Shown: positions 19,719-28,765 of the stretch, piece by piece
Layout: every line of letters starts with the position of its first letter
Numbering within the stretch: position 1 is the first letter of the stretch
Source of the DNA: Aureimonas sp. SA4125
Lineage (GTDB): Bacteria; Pseudomonadota; Alphaproteobacteria; Rhizobiales; Rhizobiaceae
DNA: 64,000 bases
Assembly: GCF_019973775.1 (NCBI RefSeq)
Contig: NZ_AP025032.1
Location: 2,542,001-2,606,000 of the forward strand
Direction of reading: 5' to 3'
Notes under the pieces: generated by a model
What the model was told of the DNA's origin: nothing
The model's input: only the letters and a program-made list of their open reading frames with translations
Database searches by the model: none
Program-made: the position numbers and the translations under genes

Positions 19719-20990
19719 TTAGAGGCTCGACCCCAGCGTCAATGACAACGCCGGCACATAGGTGATGATGAGCAGCGCCAGCACGAGCACGATCGTGAAG
19801 GGCATGACTCCGCGATAGAGGGAGTGGGCCGGCAGGCCGGTGACCGACTGGGCGACAAAGATGTTCAGACCGAAGGGGGGCGTGAACATCCCGATGGCCA
19901 GGTTGACCGTCATGACGATGCCGAAGTGGATCGGATCGATGCCGAGGGATACGGCGATCGGCACCAACAGGGGCGCAAAGACGAGGATCGCGGATGTCGG
20001 GTCGAGGAAGCAGCCCATCACCAGCAGAGCGATGTTGACGACGAGCAGGAAGGTCAGCGCATCGAGCTGCAGCGCGTTGATCCACGCGATGATGGCCTGG
20101 GGTACGCCCTGGGTCGTCAGGATCCAGGTGATGACGCTGGCGGCCGCCACGATGATCAGGATCTGGCCGGACAGCATCGCGGCGTTGCCCGCGGCGCGGA
20201 TGACGTCGCCAAGCGTCATCGTGCGGTAGATGAACATGGCGACAACGATGGCATAGACGCAGGCGAAGCCGCCGGCCTCGGTCGGGGAAAACAGGCCGAG
20301 ATAGATGCCGCCGAGGACGAAGACGGGCATCAGGAGCGCCCAGAAGGCGTCTCTGGTAGCCTGCCATGCCACGCGCGGCTCGAAGCCGGCCTCGCTTGGA
20401 ATGCGTTCGCGCCAACCAACCATGATGACGAACCCAGCCATCATCGCGGCCATCAGCAGCGCCGGAAGCACGCCGGCCTTGAACAGCCTCGGAATGGATT
20501 GTTCGGCCGCCAGCCCATACAGGATCATGGCGATGCTCGGCGGGATGACGATGTCGATCGCGCCGCTGGCGGCAATCAGTCCGCCGGCCCGCTCGCGTCC
20601 GTAGCCGGAAGCGACCAGCTTCGGATACAGCGTCTTTCCGAGCGCGGCGACGGCCGCGACGCTCGACCCGCTGATCGCACCGATCGCGGTGGAGGCGCCG
20701 ACCGTGGCGACGCCGAGACTGCCCGGCACGCGCCCCACCATGGCCATGGCCCAGTTGATCAACCGGTTGGCGATGCCGCTGGAATTCATCAGCTCGCCGG
20801 CGAAAACGAAGAAGGGGATCGCCAGCAAGGCATAATTGTCGAGACCGCCGAACATGACCTGTTGCAGGGCGACCGCCGGCAAGGGCAGGACGAACATCAT
20901 GGTGACCGCAACCGCGGTCAGAAACACCAGGAAGACGGGCGTGCCGACGGCAAGCAGCAAGAGCGGGAGGATGGCCAGCGAGAGAATCAT
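19719..20990 (-). CDS. TRAP transporter large permease DctM-like
   Basis: Large integral membrane subunit that carries substrate with sodium. 423 residues with about twelve hydrophobic segments; family stretches are NYALLAIPFFVFAGELMNSSGIA, GASTAIGAISGSSVAAVAALG and GAIDIVIPPSIAMILYG. The start overlaps the dctQ stop as ATGA, and the DctP gene follows after 14 bases, giving the order Q-M-P. It is downstream of the pathway dehydrogenase gene in the same tight run. Confidence 0.9.
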   Translation of the reverse strand: MILSLAILPLLLLAVGTPVFLVFLTAVAVTMMFVLPLPAVALQQVMFGGLDNYALLAIPFFVFAGELMNSSGIANRLINWAMAMVGRVPGSLGVATVGASTAIGAISGSSVAAVAALGKTLYPKLVASGYGRERAGGLIAASGAIDIVIPPSIAMILYGLAAEQSIPRLFKAGVLPALLMAAMMAGFVIMVGWRERIPSEAGFEPRVAWQATRDAFWALLMPVFVLGGIYLGLFSPTEAGGFACVYAIVVAMFIYRTMTLGDVIRAAGNAAMLSGQILIIVAAASVITWILTTQGVPQAIIAWINALQLDALTFLLVVNIALLVMGCFLDPTSAILVFAPLLVPIAVSLGIDPIHFGIVMTVNLAIGMFTPPFGLNIFVAQSVTGLPAHSLYRGVMPFTIVLVLALLIITYVPALSLTLGSSL

Positions 20991-21541
20991 GGCTGGACCT
21001 CTTTACGAGGTTCATTGCGAACCAACGCCGCCAGGTCGCGAACCAGCATGATCGCACCCGCGAGGGTCAGCCCGCCAAAGCCGACCAGCAGCGCGGCGTG
21101 CGGAATCGTCATCGGCACGCCGAGCCCCATGCTCTTCACGCCCAGTGCCGAGATGCGGCCGATGAAGAGCCAGGAGGCGTAGGTGGCGTAGCCGCAGGTA
21201 AACACCGCAGCCAGATCGTGGACGACACGCAGCAGGTGGTGGAACCGCCCTCTCGAGTAGAGCGGCAGCAGATTGACGTTGATGTGCGACCGCAGGAACA
21301 AGGAGAGGATCGAGGCGATCATGACCGCCCAGTTGACGACATAGACCATCAATTCGTCGGCCCCCACGGGCGAGATGCCGAACAGATAGCGGCTGGCCGC
21401 ATTCAGAAAGTTGACTCCGACAACAAAGAGCAGTGTCAGGCCAAGCAGGAAGTGCAGCACGTTCATCGCCGAGCCCGCCAGACGCGACGGCGCCGTGATC
21501 GGGTCAGTCTCGGTCAAAGTGGCGCGATCGGTTCCTGCCAT
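20987..21541 (-). CDS. TRAP transporter small permease DctQ-like
   Basis: Small membrane subunit, about 184 residues with four hydrophobic segments (HFLLGLTLLFVVGVNFLNA onwards) and the family stretch EWLMVY-like DELMVYVVNWAVM followed by RSHINVNLL. I chose ATG 21541 (MAGTDRATLTE), five bases after the stop of the 3-hydroxyacyl-CoA-dehydrogenase-fold gene; an in-frame start at 21583 would overlap that gene. The small gap means both are surely transcribed together, which ties the transporter to vitamin B6 breakdown. Confidence 0.85.
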   Translation of the reverse strand: MAGTDRATLTETDPITAPSRLAGSAMNVLHFLLGLTLLFVVGVNFLNAASRYLFGISPVGADELMVYVVNWAVMIASILSLFLRSHINVNLLPLYSRGRFHHLLRVVHDLAAVFTCGYATYASWLFIGRISALGVKSMGLGVPMTIPHAALLVGFGGLTLAGAIMLVRDLAALVRNEPRKEVQP

Positions 21542-21545
21542 GACC

Positions 21546-22475
21546 CTAGTCGCTGCCCTCGAGGATGCGCCGGATGGCGACAAATTTTCGCGCGCGGTGT
21601 TTCTGGAGCTGGGCGATCTGGTCGGGCGTGTAGGCGTAGATGCCCTCCCCCGACTTGATGCCCAGCGTGCCGGCCGCGATCTTGGCTCCGATCATCGGCG
21701 CGACATCCTTGCGATCCGAGAGTTCGGCGTTGAGGAACGACGAGACCGAGTTGTAGATGTCCAGTCCCGCCATATCGAGCAGGGCCATCGGCCCGACGAC
21801 GGCGAGCTTGTAGCCGATGCCCCAGGAGACGCAGGTATCGATGTCCTCGGGCTCGATAACGCCGTTTTCCACGAGGTCGACCACTTCGCGCAGAAGCGCA
21901 TAGAGCACGCGGTTTTCGACGAAGCCCGGCACGTCCTTCTTCACCACGACGGGCAGAAGGCCCAGCGCGCGAATGAGGTCGCGGATGATTTGGACGGTTT
22001 GCGGGGCCGTCTGCGCTCCCGCGATCACCTCGATCATCGGGATGATGTGCGGCGGGTTCGACCAATGCATGCCGACCATGCGCGCGGGATGGGAGATATG
22101 CGCCTGGAGCTTGGTGATCGGAATGCCGGACGTGTCCGATGCGACGATCGTGTCGGGAGCGATCAGCCCGTCGATCCTGCGATAGACCTCGGCCTTGATC
22201 GTCTCGTTTTCCGGTACGTTCTCGATGATGAGGTCGGCGGCCGAGACAGCGGTCGCGAGGTCGTCGGCGAAGTGCACGGTCCCGACACCGTCCGCCGGAG
22301 GCGCGATGCCCAGAGCGTCGAGAACGGTTTCGGCGGTGCCAAGCATGGACTTTGCCCGCTCGATCGCGGCGGCAGAGACATCATGGGCAACCACGTCGAG
22401 ACCGCCCCTCGCGAGCCGGGCGGCCATGCCGGGCCCCATCGTGCCGAGACCGATGATGGCGACGCGGCGGATCAT
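21546..22475 (-). CDS. 5-formyl-3-hydroxy-2-methylpyridine-4-carboxylate 5-dehydrogenase
   Basis: Oxidises the 5-aldehyde of the pathway intermediate to 3-hydroxy-2-methylpyridine-4,5-dicarboxylate with NAD. It has the 3-hydroxyacyl-CoA dehydrogenase fold: Rossmann motif AIIGLGTMGPGMAARLARGG near the N-terminus, IIENVPENETIK, and the catalytic region MVGMHWSNPPHIIPMIEVI. I chose ATG 22475 (MIRRVAIIG), giving 309 residues, the length I recall for M. loti mlr6793, with which long stretches agree. A generic hydroxyacyl-CoA dehydrogenase is the alternative, but the neighbours on both sides (dicarboxylate decarboxylase and pyridoxate dehydrogenase) make it unlikely. Confidence 0.88.
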   Translation of the reverse strand: MIRRVAIIGLGTMGPGMAARLARGGLDVVAHDVSAAAIERAKSMLGTAETVLDALGIAPPADGVGTVHFADDLATAVSAADLIIENVPENETIKAEVYRRIDGLIAPDTIVASDTSGIPITKLQAHISHPARMVGMHWSNPPHIIPMIEVIAGAQTAPQTVQIIRDLIRALGLLPVVVKKDVPGFVENRVLYALLREVVDLVENGVIEPEDIDTCVSWGIGYKLAVVGPMALLDMAGLDIYNSVSSFLNAELSDRKDVAPMIGAKIAAGTLGIKSGEGIYAYTPDQIAQLQKHRARKFVAIRRILEGSD

Positions 22476-22560
22476 CGAGACACACCGGATGCGCTGGAAC
22501 CAACCGTACGAACCGCTAGTGCCAACCTTTCGCAGCATGCCTCGATTTTGCGTTCGCGCA

Positions 22561-24177
22561 TCAAGTCCTCCCCGATGTCGTGATGAGATCAGCGGCCTTC
22601 TCGGCGATCATGATCACCGCCGCGTTGATGTTGCCGCAGACGAGATCCGGCATGACCGACGCGTCGACCACCCTGAGGCCGCCGAGACCGCGCACACGCA
22701 ACTGCGGATCGACCACGGAGGCCGCGTCGGCGCCCATCCGGCAGGTCCCCGCCGGATGATGGACGGTGATGGACGTCTTGCGGATGTGCTCGTCGATCTC
22801 GTCGTCGCTCTCGCATTTCGGACCGGGAAAGAACTCCGCCTCGACGAAGGGCTGCATGGCGGGTTGCCTGGCCAGGTCCCGGGCTACCCGGAAGCCGGCC
22901 CGCAGCGACTCCCAGTCTCTCGTCGAGGCGAGGAAGTTCTGATGGATCAGCGGCGCCGCGGCGGGGTCGGCCGAGGCTAGCTTCACCGAGCCCCGGCTTT
23001 CAGGCTGCGTCGCCACGACCCGCGCTGCGAAGCCATCAGCAAACGGCGCCTTGAACGGCTCGAAATAGGGCCACGCGGCAAGCGGAGCTGCCGTGAACAG
23101 CAGCTGCACGTCCGGCAGAGGCCGGTCAGCATCGCTTTTCAGGAAGGCGACGACGCCGCCGGGAACATCGCCCGAAAAGCCCTTGCCGGTCAGATAGGTC
23201 TTGACGAAATCGAGGCCGATGCGGTCCGCGCGCATCATGCGTCTGAACGGACCGGGTTCCCGGCGACGGTACATGAGAATGACCGAGACATGATCCTGCA
23301 GGTTCTTGCCGACCGCGGGGAGGTTCAACCGCGTCTGGATGCCGTGGCCGCCCAGTTCCTCCTCGTCGCCGATGCCGGACAGCATCATCAGTTGCGGCGT
23401 GTTGATGACACCGCCCGACAGCAGCACCTCGCGGCGCGCGATCACCGTGCGCTCGGCGCCCTGATGCGTCAGCGTGATCCCGGTGGCGCGCGCGCCCTCG
23501 AGCACGATCCCGATTGCCATCGCGTTCGTCAGTACCGTCAGGTTCGGACGTTTCAGCGCCGGCCGCAGATAGGCGCTGGCGGTGGAACAGCGACGACCCT
23601 TGGAGATCGTCATCTGCAGACGACCGAAACCGTCCTGCTCCGCGCCATTGTAATCCTCTGTCTGCGGATAGCCGGCCTGGACGCTGGCCTGCGCAAAGGC
23701 ATCGATCAGCGGATCCTTGTAGCGGCAGAACTGGGTGCCGAGCGGACCTGTGCCGCCCCTGTATTCGTCGGCGCCCCCTTCCCAGCTTTCCTGCTTGCGG
23801 AAATAGGGCAGGACCTTCTCGTACGACCAGTCGCTCAGCCCGGACGCTGCCCAGCGATCGTAATCCCCTCGATTGCCACGCACATAGGCCATGGCGTTGG
23901 TCGACGATGAACCGCCGATGACCTTGCCGCGCGCGCACTCGACCCTGCGGCCACCGACATTTGCCTCAGGTTCGCAGAAATACATCCAGTCATGCCGGCG
24001 CTCAGTGAGGATTTTTCCCCAGCCAAGCGGAATCTGGATCATCGGATCGCGATCCCAGCCGCCGGCCTCCAGCAACAACACCGAGCATTTCGGATCCGCG
24101 CTCAGCCGGTTTGCCAAGACGCAACCGGCCGATCCGGCCCCAACGATGACGTAGTCGTAGCTTTCCGCGTGCGGCAT
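22561..24177 (-). CDS. 4-pyridoxate dehydrogenase (GMC-family FAD enzyme)
   Basis: Oxidises 4-pyridoxic acid at the 5-hydroxymethyl group to the 5-aldehyde; the known M. loti enzyme (mlr6792) is membrane associated. GMC features are the FAD motif [17 protein letters not shown] (about residues 10-27), [20 protein letters not shown], and the C-terminal active-site region [18 protein letters not shown] with [23 protein letters not shown]. 538 residues. It lies 85 bases upstream of the aldehyde dehydrogenase gene, the order seen in M. loti. GMC enzymes vary in substrate, so the specific call rests on gene order and similarity. Confidence 0.85.
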   Translation of the reverse strand: MPHAESYDYVIVGAGSAGCVLANRLSADPKCSVLLLEAGGWDRDPMIQIPLGWGKILTERRHDWMYFCEPEANVGGRRVECARGKVIGGSSSTNAMAYVRGNRGDYDRWAASGLSDWSYEKVLPYFRKQESWEGGADEYRGGTGPLGTQFCRYKDPLIDAFAQASVQAGYPQTEDYNGAEQDGFGRLQMTISKGRRCSTASAYLRPALKRPNLTVLTNAMAIGIVLEGARATGITLTHQGAERTVIARREVLLSGGVINTPQLMMLSGIGDEEELGGHGIQTRLNLPAVGKNLQDHVSVILMYRRREPGPFRRMMRADRIGLDFVKTYLTGKGFSGDVPGGVVAFLKSDADRPLPDVQLLFTAAPLAAWPYFEPFKAPFADGFAARVVATQPESRGSVKLASADPAAAPLIHQNFLASTRDWESLRAGFRVARDLARQPAMQPFVEAEFFPGPKCESDDEIDEHIRKTSITVHHPAGTCRMGADAASVVDPQLRVRGLGGLRVVDASVMPDLVCGNINAAVIMIAEKAADLITTSGRT

Positions 24178-24285
24178 GGTGAGTTTCGCTGCCTTCCCGT
24201 TATGCGCCTGCGCCAGAAGGATATCGAGACCGGACGCCCTGCTTCCGGGCCGGGCTCGATTCTCGCGAGGTTTTTTCCAAGGACA

Positions 24286-25005
24286 TCACGACAGCAGGCC
24301 CACTTCCCGCAGGCGCTGCGACCAGTGGTTCCAGCCGCGGTCAATCTGCGCCCCGACGAGCTTGCCGGCCGTGGTGACCTCGCCCGGCGAAAGATACTTG
24401 ACCGTGCCGATCTGCAGGCCGGCCGTGAGCGCCGCCGCCTCCTGCTCGAGATAGAATGCGCGGAACACCACTTCGCGGATGGAGTTGCCGACGTTCACCA
24501 CGCCATGGCGGGCCATCAGAACGACGGTCTGCTTTCCGAGGCTTTCCGCGATGTCCGCACAGACCTCGCGACTGCCGCCGAAGAGATCCGTCTCCTCCCC
24601 CCGCTTGTCACGGATTTCGTAGACGGGCACGGACTCGCCCATGAACGCACCCATATGCGTCACCGGGCGCAAGGGCGTATCGACGAAGCAGTAGGGCAGC
24701 ACGGCCGGCGAGTGGGTGTGGAGCACACACTGAACGTCCGGCCGCGCCTTGTAGATCTCGCTGTGGATGTAGCGCTCAAGGTAGGACGGGCGGTTGTCCG
24801 TCGTCTCCCCGTCGAGATTGAAGCGAAGAATATCGTCCTTCGTGATCATGCTCGGCGCCAGTTTTTCGGCCAGGAAGAAGCTCTCGGCGTCGAGCGGGTC
24901 ACGCACGCTGATGTGCCCGAACGTATCCATGATGCCTTCGTGCAGCAGGATCTTGGTCGCGATGACCAGCTCTTCGAACAGCTTCGGGTGAGTGTAATTA
25001 CCCAC
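24286..25005 (-). CDS. 3-hydroxy-2-methylpyridine-4,5-dicarboxylate 4-decarboxylase, 5' end displaced by IS66
   Basis: Removes the 4-carboxylate to give 3-hydroxy-2-methylpyridine-5-carboxylate. It has the class II aldolase fold: [11 protein letters not shown] near residue 30, metal histidines in [12 protein letters not shown], and [12 protein letters not shown], as in M. loti mlr6791. The IS66 element inserted after the ninth codon: the native ATG at 26385 and its GGAGGGGG site are now 1.37 kb away. The surviving frame can start at GTG 25005 inside the element end, replacing the native MPEVNS by VGNY before THPKLFEEL. It is intact from there on, so a working protein is possible if the element supplies a promoter and ribosome site. 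Confidence 0.82.
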   Translation of the reverse strand: MGNYTHPKLFEELVIATKILLHEGIMDTFGHISVRDPLDAESFFLAEKLAPSMITKDDILRFNLDGETTDNRPSYLERYIHSEIYKARPDVQCVLHTHSPAVLPYCFVDTPLRPVTHMGAFMGESVPVYEIRDKRGEETDLFGGSREVCADIAESLGKQTVVLMARHGVVNVGNSIREVVFRAFYLEQEAAALTAGLQIGTVKYLSPGEVTTAGKLVGAQIDRGWNHWSQRLREVGLLS

Positions 25006-26359
25006 CCCCGCATTCCGTAGAATGTCAGGCGCCTACCGTCTCGAGAATTGTGTTGAAGACGTTGCCCCCTTGGCGCAGCCGGGCGGTATCGACGACGGTT
25101 CGGATGTCAGCTTCGCCTTCGGCGGCCCACATGGATCGATAGCCGTTGGTGACCTTGCGCTGGATCACGGCCGGTCGCAGGGCGCGCTCGCAGCCGTTGT
25201 TGGTGGCCTCGACCATCCCGGTCCAGAGAGTGAAGGTCAGGAGCTGGTCGCGCGCTCGCCTGAACTTGTGCTGGACCACTCGAGCGAAAGGGCAGGAGGT
25301 CGGTGCGGCGAGGATCTCGGAAAGACTTCGCTCCAGTGCACGGCGCTTGGCGACGATGGTCGATGCGGCGAAGGTCGTGATGCCGCTGGCCAAAGCGAAA
25401 GCCTTGGACAGCCAGATCCGCAGCCGCGACGGCAGCAGATCCTCGCCCGCCTGTTCGGCGTAGGCGACGTCGCGGGCCAGATGAGCCAGACAGGTCTGAT
25501 GGGCGTCGGCATGTCCCTGCTGGGCAGAGTAGCGATCGGAACACCAGACCTTTGGCCGGTGCCCGTCCATCAGGGTCCTGACCACGATGGCACCACGGGT
25601 CGGAGCGGCACGATGGACGACTGCGTCATCGCAGCGAAACACCCATTGGAAGGCGTTGCTGCCTTCGATGCGAACGCCGGTCTCGTCCGAGGCCACCACC
25701 TTGGAGCGGCGCAGGGCGGCAATGGCGAGATCGCGGTCGGCGACGAAGGTGCCCTGCGCCCGGCGCAGCATGTTCATCAGCCCGCCCTGGCTGATCTGCA
25801 AGCCGAAGAGATCGGCCAGAGCTTTCTGAAGCCGTTCATAGGACAGGGCCTGGAAGGTCTTAAGATAGGTCGCCACCGCATGCAGCCGCGGCCCGAACGG
25901 CGTCCCCCTTGCCGCATCGGGCAATCCCGCTGAGACAAGCGTGCCGCAGGAAGGACAACAAACCGAAAGCCGGCGATGACGCGTCACGAACGGCTTGATC
26001 TCCGGCAGATCGACCGTCTCGTACGTGCCGCCGATCTCCGCGGGAAGGCTATCGGCCAGGGCTGCCTGGCAGCAGGAGCATTGCTCGGGACGGTGATCGA
26101 CGAGCCGATCGAAATCCTCACCCATCGCTCGGCTGTGGCCTTCGTGACCGGGCTTGGCGCCGCCAGGTCTTGCCTGCTCACGGCGCTCCTTGCGGTCACT
26201 AGACGGAGGCTTCGAGGATGTGCGTGACGTCTTCTCCGGACGCTGAATCTTCAGCACCAGATCGATCAACTCTTCCTTCGTCAGACGCTGCAAATCACCG
26301 CGATCCATCCGTCCATGGATTCAGGGAATTCGGCCCGTGACAAGGGGGTGGGTAATTAC
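24994..26359 (-). mobile_element. IS66-family insertion sequence (1366 bp, single-gene type)
   Basis: The ends are perfect 16-bp inverted repeats: GTAATTACCCACCCCC at 24994-25009 and its complement at 26344-26359. The element is flanked by exact 8-bp direct repeats GGGTGAGT at 24986-24993 and 26360-26367, the target-duplication size of IS66 elements. It carries one transposase gene only, without the accessory tnpA and tnpB genes of the larger IS66 members, so it resembles the ISBst12-type group. Perfect ends and duplication suggest a recent insertion. Confidence 0.95.
25025..26308 (-). CDS. IS66-family transposase (TnpC type)
   Basis: DDE transposase of the surrounding element. In order: an N-terminal [19 protein letters not shown] segment, a zinc-finger-like region (CSCCQAAL and CCPSCGTLV), then the catalytic core with SDETGVRI (first Asp), [13 protein letters not shown] (second Asp) and the Glu-containing [13 protein letters not shown]. 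427 residues, full length, with no frameshift seen. It occupies nearly the whole element between the inverted repeats. Confidence 0.95.
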   Translation of the reverse strand: MDRGDLQRLTKEELIDLVLKIQRPEKTSRTSSKPPSSDRKERREQARPGGAKPGHEGHSRAMGEDFDRLVDHRPEQCSCCQAALADSLPAEIGGTYETVDLPEIKPFVTRHRRLSVCCPSCGTLVSAGLPDAARGTPFGPRLHAVATYLKTFQALSYERLQKALADLFGLQISQGGLMNMLRRAQGTFVADRDLAIAALRRSKVVASDETGVRIEGSNAFQWVFRCDDAVVHRAAPTRGAIVVRTLMDGHRPKVWCSDRYSAQQGHADAHQTCLAHLARDVAYAEQAGEDLLPSRLRIWLSKAFALASGITTFAASTIVAKRRALERSLSEILAAPTSCPFARVVQHKFRRARDQLLTFTLWTGMVEATNNGCERALRPAVIQRKVTNGYRSMWAAEGEADIRTVVDTARLRQGGNVFNTILETVGA

Positions 26360-26385
26360 GGGTGAGTACTATTGACCTCTGGCAT
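26360..26385 (-). pseudogene. Severed 5' end of the decarboxylase gene
   Basis: The original start ATG at 26385 reads MPEVNSTH on the minus strand before meeting the IS66 end, with GGAGGGGG as ribosome site about 4 bases upstream. Removing the element and one copy of GGGTGAGT rejoins it in frame with the rest of the gene at 24985, giving a 241-residue native protein. Confidence 0.88.
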
Positions 26386-26441
26386 CAGCGCCCCCTCCAA
26401 TCACAAGCAACTTGAATTTTCAGTCGACAGGCGGTGTCGCC

Positions 26442-26900
26442 TCATTTGTTCTCGTAGAGACCGACTATGCGGTTCTGCTCGATGATGTTGCCGGCATAGG
26501 TTTCCAGGAATTGCTCTCGGGTCGGCGTTCCTTCGACATTCGTATCGAGCGCGTAGACCCAGAAATAGTAGTGATGGATGCCGTGCCCGGCGGGCGGCTG
26601 GGGTCCGTAATACTGCTTGTCGCCGGCCCCGTTGGGACCGACGCGAAACCTGTCCTGCGCGTCCGAGAGGTCGGTTGCCGACGGGTCGATGCCGTAGACG
26701 GTCCAATGGGTGAAGCCGTTGGCCAGGGGCGCGTCAGGATCGTGGCAGATCACCGCCAGTTCCTTGGTGCCGGCGGGGACGCCGCTGACCGTGAGCCTTG
26801 GCAAGACGTTGCCCTTGTCGCCGGCATGCTCGTCGCGCAGATGTCCTAGCGGCTCGAAATCCGCCGAAATTATCTTGAGATCCATAATGTTCAGGGGCAT
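26442..26900 (-). CDS. YbhB/YbcL-type PEBP (Raf kinase inhibitor-like) family protein
   Basis: Small cytoplasmic protein of the phosphatidylethanolamine-binding family, whose bacterial members have no settled role. Family motifs visible are AVICHDPDAPLANGFTHWTVYG (the DPDxP and ligand-pocket His), GPNGAGDKQYYGPQPPAGHG and HHYYFWVYALD. 152 residues from ATG 26900; an internal ATG at 26885 is possible. It lies between the DUF1185-like gene and the decarboxylase in the same orientation, so it would be co-transcribed with vitamin B6 enzymes. A small-molecule binding or chaperone role for a pathway compound is only a guess. Confidence 0.85.
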   Translation of the reverse strand: MPLNIMDLKIISADFEPLGHLRDEHAGDKGNVLPRLTVSGVPAGTKELAVICHDPDAPLANGFTHWTVYGIDPSATDLSDAQDRFRVGPNGAGDKQYYGPQPPAGHGIHHYYFWVYALDTNVEGTPTREQFLETYAGNIIEQNRIVGLYENK

Positions 26901-26927
26901 GGGCCTATGCTTCCAATTCCGGTGGGC

Positions 26928-27518
26928 CTAGACGGCCGCGTTGAGGTCCGCGACGGTCTTGCCGCCGACGCGCTGGTGCACGCGCGGACCGGTTGCCACG
27001 GCGACGCAGATCAGTAGCTCGTCCGGACGTGGTCCGTCCGGCACTGAGAAGGTGACCGCGTCGTAGTGCGAGCGGATGTAGAGCTCGTCCTTGTGGGCGA
27101 GCGGGATGTCGATTGCCGTGCCGGCCGCGGCAACCTTGCTTGCTGACGAAATCCAGGCCTCGCCGCCGCCGACCGCTTCGCGCAGCGGATTGCCGAACGC
27201 CGTGGTGATGCAGGCGACGACATGTTCCTGCTCTCCGGACGTGCCGGCGATGCCGCCCTTGCCGTAACTTTCGACCGCGCGGCCACGAAGCAACGCGGCA
27301 GCGCGCTCACCCAGCGCATAACCGATGGCAAGGCTTGGCCTGGTAAGGTCGCCCAGGTCAGCGACGAACTTTCCAGCGAACGGATTTCGAATGATGACGC
27401 CAACCGCCGCCTTGATCAGCGTATCTCCCGGCGTGCCGCCGTCATGCCGGATCTCATGGACGAGGGAGTACCACCCCCTGACCGCGTAGTGCCTTTCGAC
27501 TTCGACCGAATAATCCAT
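26928..27518 (-). CDS. Amino acid synthesis family protein (DUF1185)
   Basis: I recognise the family (DUF1185, named amino acid synthesis) but its reaction is unknown. The 196-residue protein from ATG 27518 (MDYSVEVERHYAVRGWY) has no signal peptide or membrane segment; notable stretches are RHDGGTPGDTLIKAAVGVIIRNP-like conserved region and GTSGEQEHVVACITTAFGNPLR. GGGAG lies upstream. It sits between the ring-opening monooxygenase and the PEBP gene, in the same direction. Members are often found in catabolic clusters for heterocyclic or aromatic compounds. Possible roles include an isomerase or accessory step. Confidence 0.75.
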   Translation of the reverse strand: MDYSVEVERHYAVRGWYSLVHEIRHDGGTPGDTLIKAAVGVIIRNPFAGKFVADLGDLTRPSLAIGYALGERAAALLRGRAVESYGKGGIAGTSGEQEHVVACITTAFGNPLREAVGGGEAWISSASKVAAAGTAIDIPLAHKDELYIRSHYDAVTFSVPDGPRPDELLICVAVATGPRVHQRVGGKTVADLNAAV

Positions 27519-27579
27519 TCCTATCTCCCGAGAAGCGGGCCGCTGATGCGCACCCAGATTCTGTGACGGTGGTCCGGTC

Positions 27580-28719
27580 CTACTGCGGCCATGAAGAGAC
27601 CTTGCGCAGCGGGTCGTAGCAGGCAGCCTCCAGTGCCGCCGGCGTGAACATGTTGCCCTTCGACAGAGAGCGATTGGCCGCGTAGTCGGCGGAAATGGCC
27701 TGGCAGCGGTCAGTGATCGGGCGCATTCGCTTTTCCCACCCGACCAGCGCCTCTTCGATGGACGAAGCGGACGCGACGTCCTGGGCAATGCTGAAGGCAT
27801 TGACCATCGAGCAGCCAGCGCCCTGTGCGAGCGCCGGGCACATCGCATGCGCGGCATCCCCGACCAGCGCGACCCTGCCGCGCGTCCAACTATCGAGCTT
27901 GGTGGTCTCGTACTTGTCGTATCTGGCCGACTGCAGCTTCGCCGCCTCGACGAGACAGGGTTCCAGGAACGGGAACATCTCGACCCATACGTCCAGGTCG
28001 ATCGGCACGCGAGACCCGCGCGGATCGGCCGCTGGCGCCATCATGCCGAGATAGAGTTCCCTGTCGTTGCACGGCGAATAGAGGATGCGCTGGACGCGTG
28101 GGCTGGTGTTCCACATGTCGATGGTGTTGTCCCATTCGCCGTCCCCGAGTTCTTCCTTCTTGCGGGGCACGATCAGGCGGATGATGCCGTCGGTGGCGCT
28201 CCAGCGCTCCTGCTTGAAGCCGATGGAATCCCTGACCTTGGAGCCAACGCCGTCGGCGCCGACGATCAGGTCAGCCTCGAGGACCTCGCCGGTTTGCAGC
28301 GTCAAGCGGCCCTGCGGATCGGCGGCGACCGCCTCTGAGTTGACCCGGATATCAACACCCACTTCCCGCACGCGGCGGACCAGCGCGTCGTGCAGATGGC
28401 TGCGTGTCATGACCCGCCATGGCAGTCCGTTGAACGTTTCCCTGGAAACGGACTTGTTGTGCATCCAGGTCTCGTAGGTCGGCGGCGTGTGGGAGCCTTT
28501 CAGTACATCTTCCATCGCGCCGACGCCTTCCAGAACGCGCAGGCCGTTGTGCCAGAGATAGATGCCCGCGCCGAAGGCTCTGAGCTCCGGGCTCTTCTCG
28601 TGTAGGCGGACATCCCAGCCGTTCTGCCTGAGCGCGATAGCTGCAGTCAGGCCGGCAAAACCGCCTCCGGCAATTTCCGCACGGCGCGTTCTGCCGGAGG
28701 TTGAAGTCATGTTGGCCAT
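27580..28719 (-). CDS. 2-methyl-3-hydroxypyridine-5-carboxylate oxygenase (ring-opening FAD monooxygenase)
   Basis: Uses NADH, FAD and oxygen to hydroxylate and open the pyridine ring, giving E-2-(acetamidomethylene)succinate. FAD motifs are EIAGGGFAGLTAAIALRQNG (about residues 15-34), LIVGADGVGSKVRDS, and RVALVGDAAHAMCPALAQGA. The stretches FGAGIYLWHNGLRVLEG and HTPPTYETWMHNKSVS and the end SWPQ agree very closely with the crystallised M. loti enzyme (mlr6788). 379 residues, full length. It lies upstream of the DUF1185 gene and downstream of the hydrolase for its product. Confidence 0.93.
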   Translation of the reverse strand: MANMTSTSGRTRRAEIAGGGFAGLTAAIALRQNGWDVRLHEKSPELRAFGAGIYLWHNGLRVLEGVGAMEDVLKGSHTPPTYETWMHNKSVSRETFNGLPWRVMTRSHLHDALVRRVREVGVDIRVNSEAVAADPQGRLTLQTGEVLEADLIVGADGVGSKVRDSIGFKQERWSATDGIIRLIVPRKKEELGDGEWDNTIDMWNTSPRVQRILYSPCNDRELYLGMMAPAADPRGSRVPIDLDVWVEMFPFLEPCLVEAAKLQSARYDKYETTKLDSWTRGRVALVGDAAHAMCPALAQGAGCSMVNAFSIAQDVASASSIEEALVGWEKRMRPITDRCQAISADYAANRSLSKGNMFTPAALEAACYDPLRKVSSWPQ

Positions 28720-28765
28720 TTTGCTGGATCCTGCTGATGCTTAAAGATGGTGCGGGTGCCGAGCC

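Noticed and set aside
19705..21057. Upstream extension of the DctP frame to 786 codons
   Set aside because: The extension runs out of frame through dctM, is Arg-rich and has no domain. The true DctP start at 19704 has a ribosome site and signal peptide.
21546..22475. Considered as a fatty-acid beta-oxidation hydroxyacyl-CoA dehydrogenase
   Set aside because: There are no thiolase or acyl-CoA genes nearby, and length, sequence and neighbours match the vitamin B6 pathway dehydrogenase.
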